A DNA stretch of 50,051 bases from Candidatus Eiseniibacteriota bacterium (GCA_005893265.1 VBOX01000090.1:1-50051), one strand, 5' to 3'; shown: positions 25,817-34,477, counted from the first letter of the stretch. Numbers and translations are program-made. Notes: generated by a model from the sequence alone, not told the origin.

Positions 25817-27277
25817 CTATTCCTTCGGCACCAGGCGCTGCTGAGTCTTCTCGCGCCGGAGCACATCCTTGTTCAAGACCTTGAATTCGACCCGGCGGTT
25901 CTTGGCGCGACCCAGCTCGGTCTTGTTATCCGCGATGGGGCGCGACGCTCCGTACCCGACGGCCGTGAACTGGTCCGGATCCAGCTCGAGGAACTTTTCC
26001 GTAATGTAGGCGAGCACCGCCTGGGCGCGTGCCTTGCTGAGCTTGAGATTCCTCGCCGCCGTGCCGCGCGAATCGGTATGGCCCCCGATCTCGATCCTGA
26101 GATCGGGCCACCGTGCGAGGATACCCCCGACCTCGTCGAGTATCGCGCGCGATTCCTCCCGGATTTCCGCCTTGCCCGTTGCGAAATTGATGTCCTGAAG
26201 CCGGATCATCCCGGTTTCAAGCAGCTGAGTCTCTCTATCGCTCACGATGATCGGACAACCCGTCCGATCCACCTTGGCGTTCGCGGGCGTCTCCGGACAC
26301 TCGTCCAGTCCGTCGCAGACACCGTCCTGGTCGGCGTCGGTCGGGCAGCCGTTCGTGTTCACGACGCATCCCTTCGGGGTGCCGGGGCACTGGTCGATGC
26401 CGTCGTAGACCTTGTCCTCGTCGGCATCGTGTGGACAGCCGCTGGCATCGACGGTCGCGCCGGCGGGAGTGTCCGCGCACCGGTCGAGTCCGTCCGGGAT
26501 CCCGTCCTTGTCGCTGTCGACGGGGCAGCCGCGCGCATCCACGACCGCGCCTTGGGGCGTGCCGTTGCATGCGTCGATTCCATCGAAAACCCCGTCGTTG
26601 TCGCTGTCGAACCCGCAACCTGACGCGTCCACCCGCACGCCCGCGGGCGTCCCGGGGCAGCGATCCACCTTGTCCGGAACCCCGTCACGATCCTCGTCTT
26701 TCGGCGCGCCGCCGAAGGAGAAGGAAATCCCCGCGAACGTCTCGGGATGGTGTCGGTATTTCTCGGGACCGGTCGGATGGATGAGCACCTTGTACGTCAG
26801 ATCCCGCCCCTCGATGCGAAACGATGTCCTTTCGCTCATGGCGAAGCGGAAGCCCAGCCCGCCGCCGAAATCGAGGCGGTTGGTACCACCCGACGCACCG
26901 ATTCTACGGAAATAGGCGAATCCCGCCCCTGCCGTCAGATACGGCGAGACCGTTTGATCGCTCGAGAGGAACCACGTCAGGTTTCCGTCGAGGTGCGAGA
27001 CGCTGAGTGAGGAAACGCCCGGCCTGATGCCCGGAGACTTGATGTAGGTCCCATGGGCCTCAAGGGCCCAGTTTGGGGACAAACGAGCGCCCAGGATCCC
27101 ACCGAATTCCGGGCGAGAGGGTTTCACGAGAAACTCATTGGGGAGCCAAACGATCCCGCCACCAGGAACGATCCAGAAGGATCCCTGGTCAGCGGCGGCC
27201 GTGCAGGGGATAAGGAAAAGTAGTGCGAGGGAGACAAATAGAGCGCGCGCAACCACGCCCCGCCTGAAGATCATCAT
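25817..27277 (-). CDS. OmpA-family outer-membrane protein with five TSP3 repeats
   Basis: A 486-residue protein. Signal peptide about 1-29 (CTAAAD), an N-terminal barrel domain (31-190; WALEAHGTYI, FAYFRRIG, GGLGFRFAM), five calcium-binding thrombospondin type 3 repeats with an exact 30-residue period (Asp at 194, 224, 254, 284, 314), and a C-terminal OmpA peptidoglycan-binding domain (about 355-475; INFATGKAEI, IGGHTDSRGTAARNLKLSKARAQAV). It ties the outer membrane to the wall; the repeats act as a rigid Ca-dependent spacer. The MM start at 27277/27274 fits the signal peptide, but its ribosome site is weak. Start is therefore moderately sure, family very sure. Confidence 0.92.
   Translation of the reverse strand: MMIFRRGVVARALFVSLALLFLIPCTAAADQGSFWIVPGGGIVWLPNEFLVKPSRPEFGGILGARLSPNWALEAHGTYIKSPGIRPGVSSLSVSHLDGNLTWFLSSDQTVSPYLTAGAGFAYFRRIGASGGTNRLDFGGGLGFRFAMSERTSFRIEGRDLTYKVLIHPTGPEKYRHHPETFAGISFSFGGAPKDEDRDGVPDKVDRCPGTPAGVRVDASGCGFDSDNDGVFDGIDACNGTPQGAVVDARGCPVDSDKDGIPDGLDRCADTPAGATVDASGCPHDADEDKVYDGIDQCPGTPKGCVVNTNGCPTDADQDGVCDGLDECPETPANAKVDRTGCPIIVSDRETQLLETGMIRLQDINFATGKAEIREESRAILDEVGGILARWPDLRIEIGGHTDSRGTAARNLKLSKARAQAVLAYITEKFLELDPDQFTAVGYGASRPIADNKTELGRAKNRRVEFKVLNKDVLRREKTQQRLVPKE
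26252..26698 (-). repeat. five tandem 90-base thrombospondin type 3 coding units
   Basis: Within the ompA-like gene, residues 194-342 consist of five units of 30 residues with the pattern D-x-D-x-DG-x-x-D-x-x-D-x-C-x-x-TP-x-G. The unit length is constant. The fourth unit has K where the others have G (DEDKVYD), which should weaken one calcium site. This is a protein repeat, not a DNA element. Confidence 0.9.
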
Positions 27278-27406
27278 CTGGGGTGAGCCATCCCTGGAAT
27301 ACCCCCCTTTCGACAGTCGCAGGAGACTACGAAAAGCGACCCACGCGACGCAAGAAGGTTTTCGGCGCGGTTGACCTTGCGCGCGCCCCTTGCCAAATTC
27401 TTGACC

Positions 27407-27701
27407 ATGGCAGACGACTTCGCGAAGACCATCGCGATCCCCGCTCCGGAAGGAGTACGCCCAGCCGGTCGATCGCGAGAGCGATCGCGAGGTACTGCGG
27501 GCGCGTGCCGAGCGGGTCGAGCAGGCCGCGGCGCCCGCGGGTCGCGGAGGACGGGGCGCTGCGGAGCCGACCGTGCTGAATGCGGTGGGGGACATCCTCA
27601 AGTCTCCGGTCGCCCGCGCCGTGGGGAAGGAGCTCGTTCGAGGGCTGTTCGGCGTGCTCGGTGTTTCCACATCAGCGCGCCGCCGCCGCTCCAGCTGGTG
27701 A
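27407..27701 (+). pseudogene. remnant of a HerA-like (DUF853) helicase
   Basis: ATG at 27407 opens MADDFAKTIAIP, but the frame soon becomes low-complexity Arg/Gly. From about 27449 another phase reads EYAQPVDRESDREVLRARAERVEQ, then VLNAVGDILKSPVARAVGKE and LVRGLFGVLG, stopping at 27699-27701. That second piece has the character of the C-terminal end of DUF853/HerA-like DNA-pumping helicases (usually about 500 residues). The ATPase core with Walker motifs is absent. So the two ends of a gene seem to lie side by side after loss of the middle. The family call rests on my memory of the C-terminal pattern. Confidence 0.55.
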
Positions 27702-27739
27702 CGCGGCGCGTCATGCGCCGGATGTGATATTCTCAGCCC

Positions 27740-28216
27740 ATGAACGCGGTCGCAGAGCTGGTCCGCATCCGTTCCCTCTCCGAGCTCGATATCGCCCGTA
27801 TCGTCGCGATCGACGAGCGTCTGTCCGGCGTCTATCGGCCCGAAGTGTGGGAACGGCGGGTCATGTACTACCTTCGAAGGGATCCCGACGCGAGCCAGGT
27901 CGCGGAGATGGGGGGCAAGGTCGTCGGATTCATGCTCTCCGATCTGCGAGGGGGAGAGTTCGGGCTCGAGGAATCGAGCGGCTGGATCGAGCGCTTCGGC
28001 GTCGACCCCGATTTTCAGGGGCGCTCCATCGGAAGGAAGCTCTTCGAAGCCGTGGTGGAGCACCTGAAGCGCCAGGGCGCAACGACCGTGCGGACGTTGG
28101 TCGAAAAGAAGGACTCCGAGCTCGCGACGTTTCTGCGGGCGGTCGGATTCAAGGACGCGCCCCTCACCGCCCTCGAAATGCGTATCGGGCTGAGCGCGGC
28201 CAAGGATCAAAACTAG
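27740..28216 (+). CDS. GNAT family N-acetyltransferase
   Basis: A 158-residue acetyltransferase. The acetyl-CoA pyrophosphate loop is visible as VDPDFQGRSIGRKLFEAV (about 92-109, the Q-x-x-G-x-G/A pattern), preceded by the GKVVGFMLSDL strand and followed by the C-terminal KDSELATFLRAVGFKDA segment typical of the fold. The acceptor (protein N-terminus, small amine, antibiotic) cannot be predicted. It ends one base before the start of the diiron protein gene at 28218, so they are co-transcribed. Confidence 0.88.
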   Translation: MNAVAELVRIRSLSELDIARIVAIDERLSGVYRPEVWERRVMYYLRRDPDASQVAEMGGKVVGFMLSDLRGGEFGLEESSGWIERFGVDPDFQGRSIGRKLFEAVVEHLKRQGATTVRTLVEKKDSELATFLRAVGFKDAPLTALEMRIGLSAAKDQN

Positions 28217-28217
28217 G

Positions 28218-29540
28218 ATGAACGTCGAGCAAACCACCCTTCCCAAGAAGTACCACGATGCCGTGCTCCACTGGCAGCGTCACAACTTCCCGGATTACGG
28301 GCTTCTCCCCGAGAACTGGCAGAAGTACTTCCCGAGCGATCCCGAATTCTGCCTCTGCGCCAAAATGGAAGTCGGCATGGGGGATGAAGTCGAGGTCGGG
28401 GACGCCAAGGGAGCGAAGCGCCGCGAGAAGCCCGAGGAGCTGGGCGAGGAGCCCGCGAAGCACCTGCTGGCCATCATCCGGGCGCAGGCTTCGACCGAGT
28501 TCGGATCGATCCAGCAGCACGAGGGCACGTTCGCCCGCGCGCAGGACGACGAGGACCGCTTCTGGGTGCTCCGCGTGATGGCCGAGGAGCTGCGCCACGG
28601 CTACCAGATGTTCCACCTCCTCGTTTCCCAGGACTGGAGCGGCGTATCGGGGCAGAAGGCGGAGGAGATGGTCGAGGAGATCCTCTCCATGCAGACCGGC
28701 TCGCACGTTCTGGACGCTTTCAACCTCGAGTACGACTCCTTCGTGGACAACGTGGTCTTCGCCGCGGTTATCGATCGCGTGGGCAAATACCAGCTCTCGA
28801 TGCAGCGCGTCTGCTCCTACAAGCCGTTCGCGGCTTCGATGCCCCCGATGTTGCGGGAGGAGGCGTTCCATCTCGCCGCGGGCGTGATTCCGCTGCGCCG
28901 GTGGGTGCAGCGCGCCGCGCAGGGAAACGCGCTCATCACGACCTCGGCCATCCAGAAGGCGTTCAACAAGTGGATGCCGCGCGGGCTCGAGATGTTCGGC
29001 CACGAGAAGGGGGGCGAATCGAACATCCGGTTCGGCTTCAAGAACATGAAGAACGCGGAGGCGCAAGGGCTCTACTACGAGGAATGCAAGCGCATGATCG
29101 CGGATTTGAACCAGCGCTATATCCGGGCGCGGCTGCCGAAACTGTCACCGGAGGATGCCGAGGCGCTGGCCGCGCGTCTGCTGAAGGACCACGCTCGTCA
29201 CGACGGGATCAGCCACGAGGACCTGATCGAGCTGCCCGCGAAGGGGTTCTTCAGGCGCAAAGGGGACGCCGCGTTCACCATGGTCGGTTTCGCGGGAGAA
29301 GCGTTCACCGACGTGGAAGAGTACGTGAGACATCTGGCGGCTCATCTGCCGGAGCCCTATCTCGCGAGCCGCGACATGAAGCACTATGTGGAGTCGCTGC
29401 GGCAGGTCGTGGCGGGGACGATCACCCGCGATCAGGCGATGAAGAAGATGCCGGCGCTGAAGCGCGTCGGCGGGATGTGCCCCTGCTCCAAGTCGGTCCG
29501 GTGGGTGGTGGAGGAGGGCGCGACTACGCTGCCATCGTAG
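28218..29540 (+). CDS. ferritin-like diiron protein of the PaaA/BoxB (phenylacetyl/benzoyl-CoA oxygenase) superfamily
   Basis: A 440-residue, mainly helical protein. Carboxylate-bridged diiron ligands are seen as STEFGSIQQHEG, AEELRH (E-x-x-H), YDSFVDN and REEAFH (second E-x-x-H), the arrangement of the PaaA/PaaC/BoxB group, which epoxidises CoA-activated aromatics with O2. The region around LPKKYHDAVLHWQ and LCAKMEVGMGDEVEVGDAKG is closer to BoxB-like members than to PaaA. No reductase (PaaE, BoxA) or CoA ligase gene accompanies it, so the substrate and electron donor are unknown. The 3' end overlaps the converging transporter gene by 17 bases. Confidence 0.82.
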   Translation: MNVEQTTLPKKYHDAVLHWQRHNFPDYGLLPENWQKYFPSDPEFCLCAKMEVGMGDEVEVGDAKGAKRREKPEELGEEPAKHLLAIIRAQASTEFGSIQQHEGTFARAQDDEDRFWVLRVMAEELRHGYQMFHLLVSQDWSGVSGQKAEEMVEEILSMQTGSHVLDAFNLEYDSFVDNVVFAAVIDRVGKYQLSMQRVCSYKPFAASMPPMLREEAFHLAAGVIPLRRWVQRAAQGNALITTSAIQKAFNKWMPRGLEMFGHEKGGESNIRFGFKNMKNAEAQGLYYEECKRMIADLNQRYIRARLPKLSPEDAEALAARLLKDHARHDGISHEDLIELPAKGFFRRKGDAAFTMVGFAGEAFTDVEEYVRHLAAHLPEPYLASRDMKHYVESLRQVVAGTITRDQAMKKMPALKRVGGMCPCSKSVRWVVEEGATTLPS

Positions 29541-30411
29541 ATTCCTTCGTCCGCCCCTCCCGCGAATCAAGCCACGTCTTCACCAGCGTTCCTCCAAGAA
29601 TAACCGCGCCCCCTACCAGCGACCACGCCCGGGGTTTCTCGCCGTGGATGAGCCAGGACCACACCGGATTCAGCACCGGCTCGAGCAAGAGCAGCATCGA
29701 GGCCTCGAGTGCCCTCACGTGGCGCATCCCGGCGGTGAGAAACACGTAGGCGACCCCGATCTGGATCGTGCCGAGCCCGCCGACGATGGCCCAGTCGAGC
29801 GGCCGCGCGCCGATGACAGGCAGCGCGAAGGGCAGCCCCACGAAGAAGGCGATCAGGTTCCCGATCACGACCGCGGGCGCCGCGGACCCCGCCCCCTCGT
29901 TCCGCCCCATCCAGCGGAGGCCCATCAACGTGAACGCCCAGGAGAGGCCGCTCAGCGTGGCCAGGATGTTGCCGCGGAAGGGGTCGGGTGCGGTGGCGTA
30001 GCGACGCTCGGTGCCCACGAAGAGGAGCGACATCCCGAGCACGACCACCGCCATCACAAGCACATCCCGCGCGCGGATCGGCTCGCGCAGGAGCCACGGC
30101 GAGAGGAGCAGGATGTAGAGTGGAGCGGTGGATTGGAGGAAGATCGTGTTGGCCGACGTGGTGAGCTTGTTCGCCAGCACGAAAAGCGTGACCGTCGTCG
30201 CGTAGGCGATCCCCACGAGCGCCGCGCGCGCGTTCCAGCCCCTCCGCGCTTCCGGTAGGATCAGGAGCAGGGTGACGGCGGCGATCCCCGAGCGGAAGCT
30301 CGCCACCTGCCAGCTCGTGAGTTGACATGCCTTGATCCCGGCGCCGCCGATCGAGAACGTCAACGCGGCCGCGAGGACGCGAAGCCGCGCGCCCGAGCTG
30401 GAAAGGCTCAT
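29524..30411 (-). CDS. EamA/DMT family transporter
   Basis: A 295-residue inner-membrane protein with about ten helices arranged as two EamA repeats; the first contains TLFVLANKLTTSANTIFLQS and PLYILLLSPWLLREP, the second IGVAYVFLTAGMRHVRALEAS and LLLLEPVLNPVWSWLIHGE. DMT exporters move amino acids, nucleosides or other metabolites; the substrate is not predictable. ATG 30411 overlaps the stop of the upstream acetyltransferase gene (ATGA), so the two are coupled. A longer frame upstream lies inside that gene and is rejected. Confidence 0.9.
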   Translation of the reverse strand: MSLSSSGARLRVLAAALTFSIGGAGIKACQLTSWQVASFRSGIAAVTLLLILPEARRGWNARAALVGIAYATTVTLFVLANKLTTSANTIFLQSTAPLYILLLSPWLLREPIRARDVLVMAVVVLGMSLLFVGTERRYATAPDPFRGNILATLSGLSWAFTLMGLRWMGRNEGAGSAAPAVVIGNLIAFFVGLPFALPVIGARPLDWAIVGGLGTIQIGVAYVFLTAGMRHVRALEASMLLLLEPVLNPVWSWLIHGEKPRAWSLVGGAVILGGTLVKTWLDSREGRTKESTMAA

Positions 30412-30914
30412 TCGCGGATCAGCGCGTAGAGGAAGGAGTCGACCGTCCGGCTTTCCTTCGTGACCCGTTTGCGGAGCCGGGCCTCGAGCGTATAGCCTGC
30501 TTTCTCGAGCACGCGGGCCGACGCCAGGTTCCATTCGAAGACGTGCGCTTCCAGGCGGACGAAATCGAAGGTTGCGAACGTGTACTCTGTAAAGGCGCGC
30601 ACGGCCTCGGTCGCGATCCCGCGTCCCCAGAAGGCTTCGCCCAGCCAGTATCCGATCGCGGCGATGCGCCGGTGTACGTCGGTTCCTGGGTGAAGGCCGA
30701 TCCCACCGACCGCGGCCCCGTCGACCGCGATCGCGAAGTGGTTCGGCGAGGCCTGCTGGATCCAGATCTCCGCATCGGCGCGGGTGTAGGGAAGGGGGAA
30801 GGCGTCATGCAGGTTTCGCCAGACCTTGATGTTGTTCGCGTGCAGGACGAGCGAATCGGCGTCGGTCGGCCGCCACTCGCGGACCGAGCAATGCTTGAGC
30901 ATGAGTTCGGTCAT
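30408..30914 (-). CDS. RimJ/RimL-type GNAT acetyltransferase
   Basis: A 168-residue enzyme of the GNAT_3 group: REWRPTDADSLVLHANN at the start, GYWLGEAFWGRGIATEAV (acetyl-CoA loop, about 88-105), FVRLEAHVFEWNLASARVLEKAGY and TLEARLRKRV in the order usual for RimJ/RimL-like and SpeG-like proteins. These acetylate protein N-termini or small molecules. It is translationally coupled to the DMT transporter, suggesting that the acetylated product or its precursor might be exported; that is inference. Confidence 0.9.
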   Translation of the reverse strand: MTELMLKHCSVREWRPTDADSLVLHANNIKVWRNLHDAFPLPYTRADAEIWIQQASPNHFAIAVDGAAVGGIGLHPGTDVHRRIAAIGYWLGEAFWGRGIATEAVRAFTEYTFATFDFVRLEAHVFEWNLASARVLEKAGYTLEARLRKRVTKESRTVDSFLYALIRE

Positions 30915-30952
30915 GGGGATCGTGTCGCGTCCTCAGAGCCTCTGGATTGCCC

Positions 30953-30982
30953 TTGAAAGGCCCGATCGATACTGCCTAGCAT
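30953..30982 (+). promoter_or_regulatory. probable sigma70-like promoter of the rhodanese-Kir-MsrB operon
   Basis: TTGAAA (30953-30958), an 18-base spacer and TAGCAT (30977-30982). Transcription would begin near 30990, leaving a leader of about 27 bases with a GAGG site before ATG 31017. The same gap must hold the divergent promoter of the acetyltransferase gene, which I could not place. Confidence 0.45.
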
Positions 30983-31016
30983 TCGTGGCCCCTCCCCTGT
31001 GAAAGCGAGGTTTCGA

Positions 31017-31877
31017 ATGCGAGACAATACCAGGAAACGCGTACCTCGGGGCTCGGCCCTGGGGCCCGGCTACGTCCTGCTCCTCGCGGCGGCTCTGGGC
31101 CTTGGCGGGATCACGACCTCCTCCGGGGATCCGACACCCCCGCCGCCCGCGAGCCCGATCGCCGAGGCGATCATCGGTGAGGCGGGAGAGCCCACGCCGG
31201 AAATCTCGACGGCCGAGATGGTGCGCCTGGTGGCGGGCCGCTCGGGCCTCATCATCGACGCGCGCCCCTACGAGGAGTTCGCTGTGAGCCACATTCCCGG
31301 AGCGGTGACCGTAGCCCCGAAACCAGGGCTCGCGATGTCGCAGTACACGTCCGACGTCGGTGGGATCGACAAGCTCACACGCGGCGACAAGGCCGCGATG
31401 ATCATCCTCTACTGCAACGGCCCTTTCTGCGGCAAGAACAAGAGGGTCGCGGCCGATCTCGTGGCGGCCGGGTACACCAACGTCCGCCGGTACCAGCTCG
31501 GCATCCCGGTCTGGCGGGCGCTCGGTCACGCGACCCAGTTCGAGGCGGAAGCGATCTGGTCGACCCTCGACAAGGACAAGACCGCGGTGGTGATCGATTC
31601 GCGGGAGCCAGAAGTGCTCGGGAAGGAAACGCTGACCGCGATCGTGGGTGCGCGACACATCCGCTCCGGTGAAGTCGCGACGGCCAAGGACGACGGACGT
31701 CTGCCCATGCTCGACCATAACACCCGCATCTTCGTGATCGGGAAAGGCGAGGCGGAGGCACGCGCGGTGGCCGAGGAGATCGCGAGGAACGCGTTCCATA
31801 ACGTGTCCTTCTTTGCCGGTTCCATCCAGACCCTCCAGCAGAACCGGGGACGGTCGGGCACGGCGGGATCGCGGTGA
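31017..31877 (+). CDS. exported two-domain rhodanese-like protein
   Basis: A 286-residue protein with an N-terminal hydrophobic stretch (about 13-32) acting as signal or anchor, a Pro-rich spacer, then a rhodanese domain (about 55-165; LIIDARPYEEFAVSHIPGAV, active-site loop YCNGPFCGK with Cys at the sulfur-accepting position) and a second, degenerate rhodanese-like half (about 175-275; TAVVIDSREPEVLGKE, ARHIRSGEV) without an active Cys. Rhodaneses carry sulfane sulfur or act in redox sensing. ATG 31017 is chosen over GTG 30999 for its GAGG spacing. It overlaps the channel gene by GTGA. Confidence 0.87.
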   Translation: MRDNTRKRVPRGSALGPGYVLLLAAALGLGGITTSSGDPTPPPPASPIAEAIIGEAGEPTPEISTAEMVRLVAGRSGLIIDARPYEEFAVSHIPGAVTVAPKPGLAMSQYTSDVGGIDKLTRGDKAAMIILYCNGPFCGKNKRVAADLVAAGYTNVRRYQLGIPVWRALGHATQFEAEAIWSTLDKDKTAVVIDSREPEVLGKETLTAIVGARHIRSGEVATAKDDGRLPMLDHNTRIFVIGKGEAEARAVAEEIARNAFHNVSFFAGSIQTLQQNRGRSGTAGSR

Positions 31878-32842
31878 GCGTAGCACCCGAGGCCACCCTT
31901 CTGTCCGAAGGCGACCTTCGCGATCTAGGATTCGGCTCGTTCGTCGCCAGCGAGAGCCGCGAGCGGCTCCTGAACAAGGACGGCACCTTCAACGTCGTTC
32001 GCCGCGGGAGAGGCTTTTTCGCCTCCACCAGCCCCTACCATGCGCTTCTCACGATGTCCTGGCGGGGATACTTCGGGCTCGTCATCGCCGCCTACCTCGT
32101 CGTGAACACGTTCTTTGCGGCGGCATACACCCTATGCGGTCCCGGCGCTCTCGAGATCGCGGGGCCGCGCATGGCGACCTTCGCCGAGGCGTATTTCTTC
32201 AGCGTGCAGACTCTGGCCACGATCGGCTACGGGAGGATCGCCCCGGTCGGGATGGCGGCCAACCTGCTCGTGACCCTGGAATCGCTGGTGGGCCTCCTCG
32301 GGCTCGCGCTGGCCACGGGGCTCCTCTTCGCGCGGTTCTCGCGCCCCATCGCGGACATCGTTTTCAGCCGGGACGCGATCGTCGCCCCCTATCGGGGGAT
32401 TCGAGCGTTCGAGTTCCGGATCGCCAATCGGCGCAACAACCAGGTGCTCGAGCTGGCGGCGCAAGTCCTCTTCAGCCGCCTCGAGCCCGGGGGCTCAAAA
32501 CGCGTGCGCCGGTTCTACGACTTGTCACTGGAGCGGCATAAGGTCGTATTCTTTCCGTTGAGCTGGACCGTCGTGCACCCGATCGATAAGGCGAGCCCCC
32601 TGTACGGTCTCACGCCGAAGGATCTCCACGAGGCGGACGCCGAGATCTTGATCCTGCTCACCGGAATCGACGAAGCGTTCGCCCAGACGGTGCTGGCGCG
32701 GTCCTCATACAAGCCGGACGAGATCGTGTGGAACGCGAAGTTCGTGGACGTGTTTCAGCGGCGCAGGAACGGCGGGTCCCTGGCGATCGACGTGGGCAAG
32801 ATCCACTCGATCGAGAGGCTTTCATCGAAGGAGATGTCATGA
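31874..32842 (+). CDS. KirBac-type inward-rectifier potassium channel
   Basis: A 322-residue K+ channel. An N-terminal amphipathic segment precedes two membrane helices (about 65-87 and 135-157) flanking the pore loop with the selectivity filter TIGYGRI. The C-terminal half (about 165-315) is the cytoplasmic immunoglobulin-like Kir domain ([58 protein letters not shown]). This lets K+ enter and is gated by lipids or ligands. GTG 31874 overlaps the rhodanese stop and its own stop overlaps msrB (ATGA), so the three genes form a tightly coupled operon. Confidence 0.95.
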   Translation: MSVAPEATLLSEGDLRDLGFGSFVASESRERLLNKDGTFNVVRRGRGFFASTSPYHALLTMSWRGYFGLVIAAYLVVNTFFAAAYTLCGPGALEIAGPRMATFAEAYFFSVQTLATIGYGRIAPVGMAANLLVTLESLVGLLGLALATGLLFARFSRPIADIVFSRDAIVAPYRGIRAFEFRIANRRNNQVLELAAQVLFSRLEPGGSKRVRRFYDLSLERHKVVFFPLSWTVVHPIDKASPLYGLTPKDLHEADAEILILLTGIDEAFAQTVLARSSYKPDEIVWNAKFVDVFQRRRNGGSLAIDVGKIHSIERLSSKEMS

Positions 32843-33357
32843 GAGGAAGAACCATCGCGGCCCTGGCTATAATCCTCGGAGCCGCGGGAGTGTGGGCGCA
32901 ACTCGCCGCGGGGGCGCAGCAGATCAGGGTTTTTTCGGCGCAAAAGGGGAAGATCATCATGGTGGATCGCGTACAGAAGACGGACGATGAGTGGAAGAAG
33001 AGCCTCACGCCCGAGCAGTTCGCCGTCACGCGGAAGAAGGGTACGGAGCGCGCCTTCACGGGCGCCTACTGGAACAATCACGACCGCGGCGTCTATCGGT
33101 GCGTCTGCTGCGGGAACGATCTCTTCCGATCGGATGCCAAGTTCGAGTCGGGCACGGGTTGGCCGAGCTTCACCGCGCCGATCGCGCCGGAGAACGTCCA
33201 TAGCTCCGTGGACAAGTCGATGTTCATGAACCGGGACGAGATTCTTTGCGCGCGCTGCGACGCCCACCTGGGGCACGTGTTCGACGACGGGCCGAAACCG
33301 ACCGGGCTTCGCTACTGCATCAACTCGGCGGCGCTCAAGTTCGAGAAGGCGAAGTAG
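32839..33357 (+). CDS. msrB: exported peptide-methionine (R)-S-oxide reductase
   Basis: A 172-residue MsrB that reduces R-methionine sulfoxide in proteins. An N-terminal signal-like segment (about 1-25, ending AAGAQ) places it in the periplasm. The zinc site is two C-x-x-C pairs (CVCC and CARC), the substrate pocket is [11 protein letters not shown] and [10 protein letters not shown], and the catalytic Cys is in [11 protein letters not shown] 32839 has GAAGGAG upstream and overlaps the Kir stop. The usual resolving Cys arrangement would need thioredoxin-like partners, not seen nearby. Confidence 0.94.
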   Translation: MRGRTIAALAIILGAAGVWAQLAAGAQQIRVFSAQKGKIIMVDRVQKTDDEWKKSLTPEQFAVTRKKGTERAFTGAYWNNHDRGVYRCVCCGNDLFRSDAKFESGTGWPSFTAPIAPENVHSSVDKSMFMNRDEILCARCDAHLGHVFDDGPKPTGLRYCINSAALKFEKAK

Positions 33358-33371
33358 GCGCCGGGGCGGGT

Positions 33372-34439
33372 CTACTTCCTCGCGATCCGGTACACCTCAC
33401 CGCTGAGCAGAAGGATGTAAAGCTCTCCCCTCGCGTCCTGCCCGAACGAGCTCAGCCCCTGCATCTGGCCGCCGGACTGGGTGCGTAGGGCGGACGTCCA
33501 GTCCGTCTGATTGGTCGCCTGTCCCTGATCGATGCGGAAGCTGCGGATGATGCCGGTGCAGTAGTCCCCATAGAAGTAGACCCCGTCCAGCTCGGGAATC
33601 TCGGTGCCGCGATACACGTACCCGCCCGTGACGGAGCACCCGTCCAGGTGCGAGTATTCCGCGACGGGGAGGGTGAGCCCGGTTCGGTTGCAGGTAACGC
33701 TGCCGAAGCAGTGCAGGCCCTCCATGATGTTCCAGCCGTAATTCTTGCCTCCCGCTCCGTGGGCCTCGTAGTCCAACTCTTCCCACGCGTCTTGCCCCAC
33801 GTCCGCGATGTAGAGATCCCCATTCGAGCGGTCGAAGCAGAAACGCCATGGGTTCCGGAGCCCATAATCCCAGGTCTCATCGCGCGCGCCCGCGCGCCCG
33901 ACGAACGGGTTGTCCAAGGGAATCGAGTAGGGCGACCCGGAATCGATGTTCAAGCGCAGGATCTTCGCAAGGAGCGACCCGAGATTCTGCCCGTTGCGGT
34001 ACGTGTCGCCGCCGCCGCCGCCGTCACCAAGGGCGATGTAGAGATAGCCGTCCGGGCCGAATGCGATCTGCCCGCCGCCGCTCCCGTCGGTGTAATCGAC
34101 GTAGAATCTGTGATTCGTCGCGTACTGCGGGTGGAACGCGAGCCCCAGGAGTCCCTGCTCGCTTCCGTTGCTCACGCGCGAGGAAATGTCGAGGAAGGGC
34201 GCGGGGTTGAGCGCTCCGTTCTTGAGAATGACAATTCTTCCCGGTTTCTCGGCGATGAAAAGCCGCGTGGTGTCGCCGGGCGCGACCTGGAGGTCCAAGG
34301 GCGCGGAGAGATTGCCCACGACGAGGAGTGCCTGGATCTGCGCGCCGCCGTTCGCCGGGGGCCCGGGTATCGACGCCTTGTGCTTTCCGCCGCACGATGC
34401 CGCGAGGACGACCAGGGAAAGTAGAAGGCCGCGACGCAG
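33372..34439 (-). CDS. GSDH-type (PQQ-dependent soluble) sugar dehydrogenase lipoprotein, internally shortened, start uncertain
   Basis: About 355 residues. A lipoprotein signal (LLLSLVVLAASCGG) is followed by a beta-propeller of the glucose/sorbosone dehydrogenase family: EKPGRIVILKNG, LLGLAFHPQYATN, GGQIAFGPDGYLYIALGDGGGGGD, YGLRNPWRFCFDRSNGDLYIADVGQDAWEE and AEYSHLDGCSVTGGYVYRG. Between FYVDYTDGSG and GGQIAFGPDG the family usually has about 35 more residues; here they are missing in frame. No ATG, GTG or TTG fits: the CTG at 34439 would give a neat lipoprotein signal and is used here as a guess. The gene follows sdhB after 38 bases. It may be non-functional. Confidence 0.65.
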   Translation of the reverse strand: MRRGLLLSLVVLAASCGGKHKASIPGPPANGGAQIQALLVVGNLSAPLDLQVAPGDTTRLFIAEKPGRIVILKNGALNPAPFLDISSRVSNGSEQGLLGLAFHPQYATNHRFYVDYTDGSGGGQIAFGPDGYLYIALGDGGGGGDTYRNGQNLGSLLAKILRLNIDSGSPYSIPLDNPFVGRAGARDETWDYGLRNPWRFCFDRSNGDLYIADVGQDAWEELDYEAHGAGGKNYGWNIMEGLHCFGSVTCNRTGLTLPVAEYSHLDGCSVTGGYVYRGTEIPELDGVYFYGDYCTGIIRSFRIDQGQATNQTDWTSALRTQSGGQMQGLSSFGQDARGELYILLLSGEVYRIARK

Positions 34440-34477
34440 GGTCGGGATGCGATGGGGTGCCCGCCTGGACCGCGTGG

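Noticed and set aside
26252-26698. 90-base tandem periodicity that could suggest a DNA repeat array or CRISPR.
   Set aside because: The units code for TSP3 repeats in frame with OmpA; there are no spacers and the DNA of the units differs.
28164-29066. A 300-codon frame opposite the diiron protein gene.
   Set aside because: Leu/His/Arg-rich antisense translation without a domain; the plus-strand protein has clear diiron ligands.
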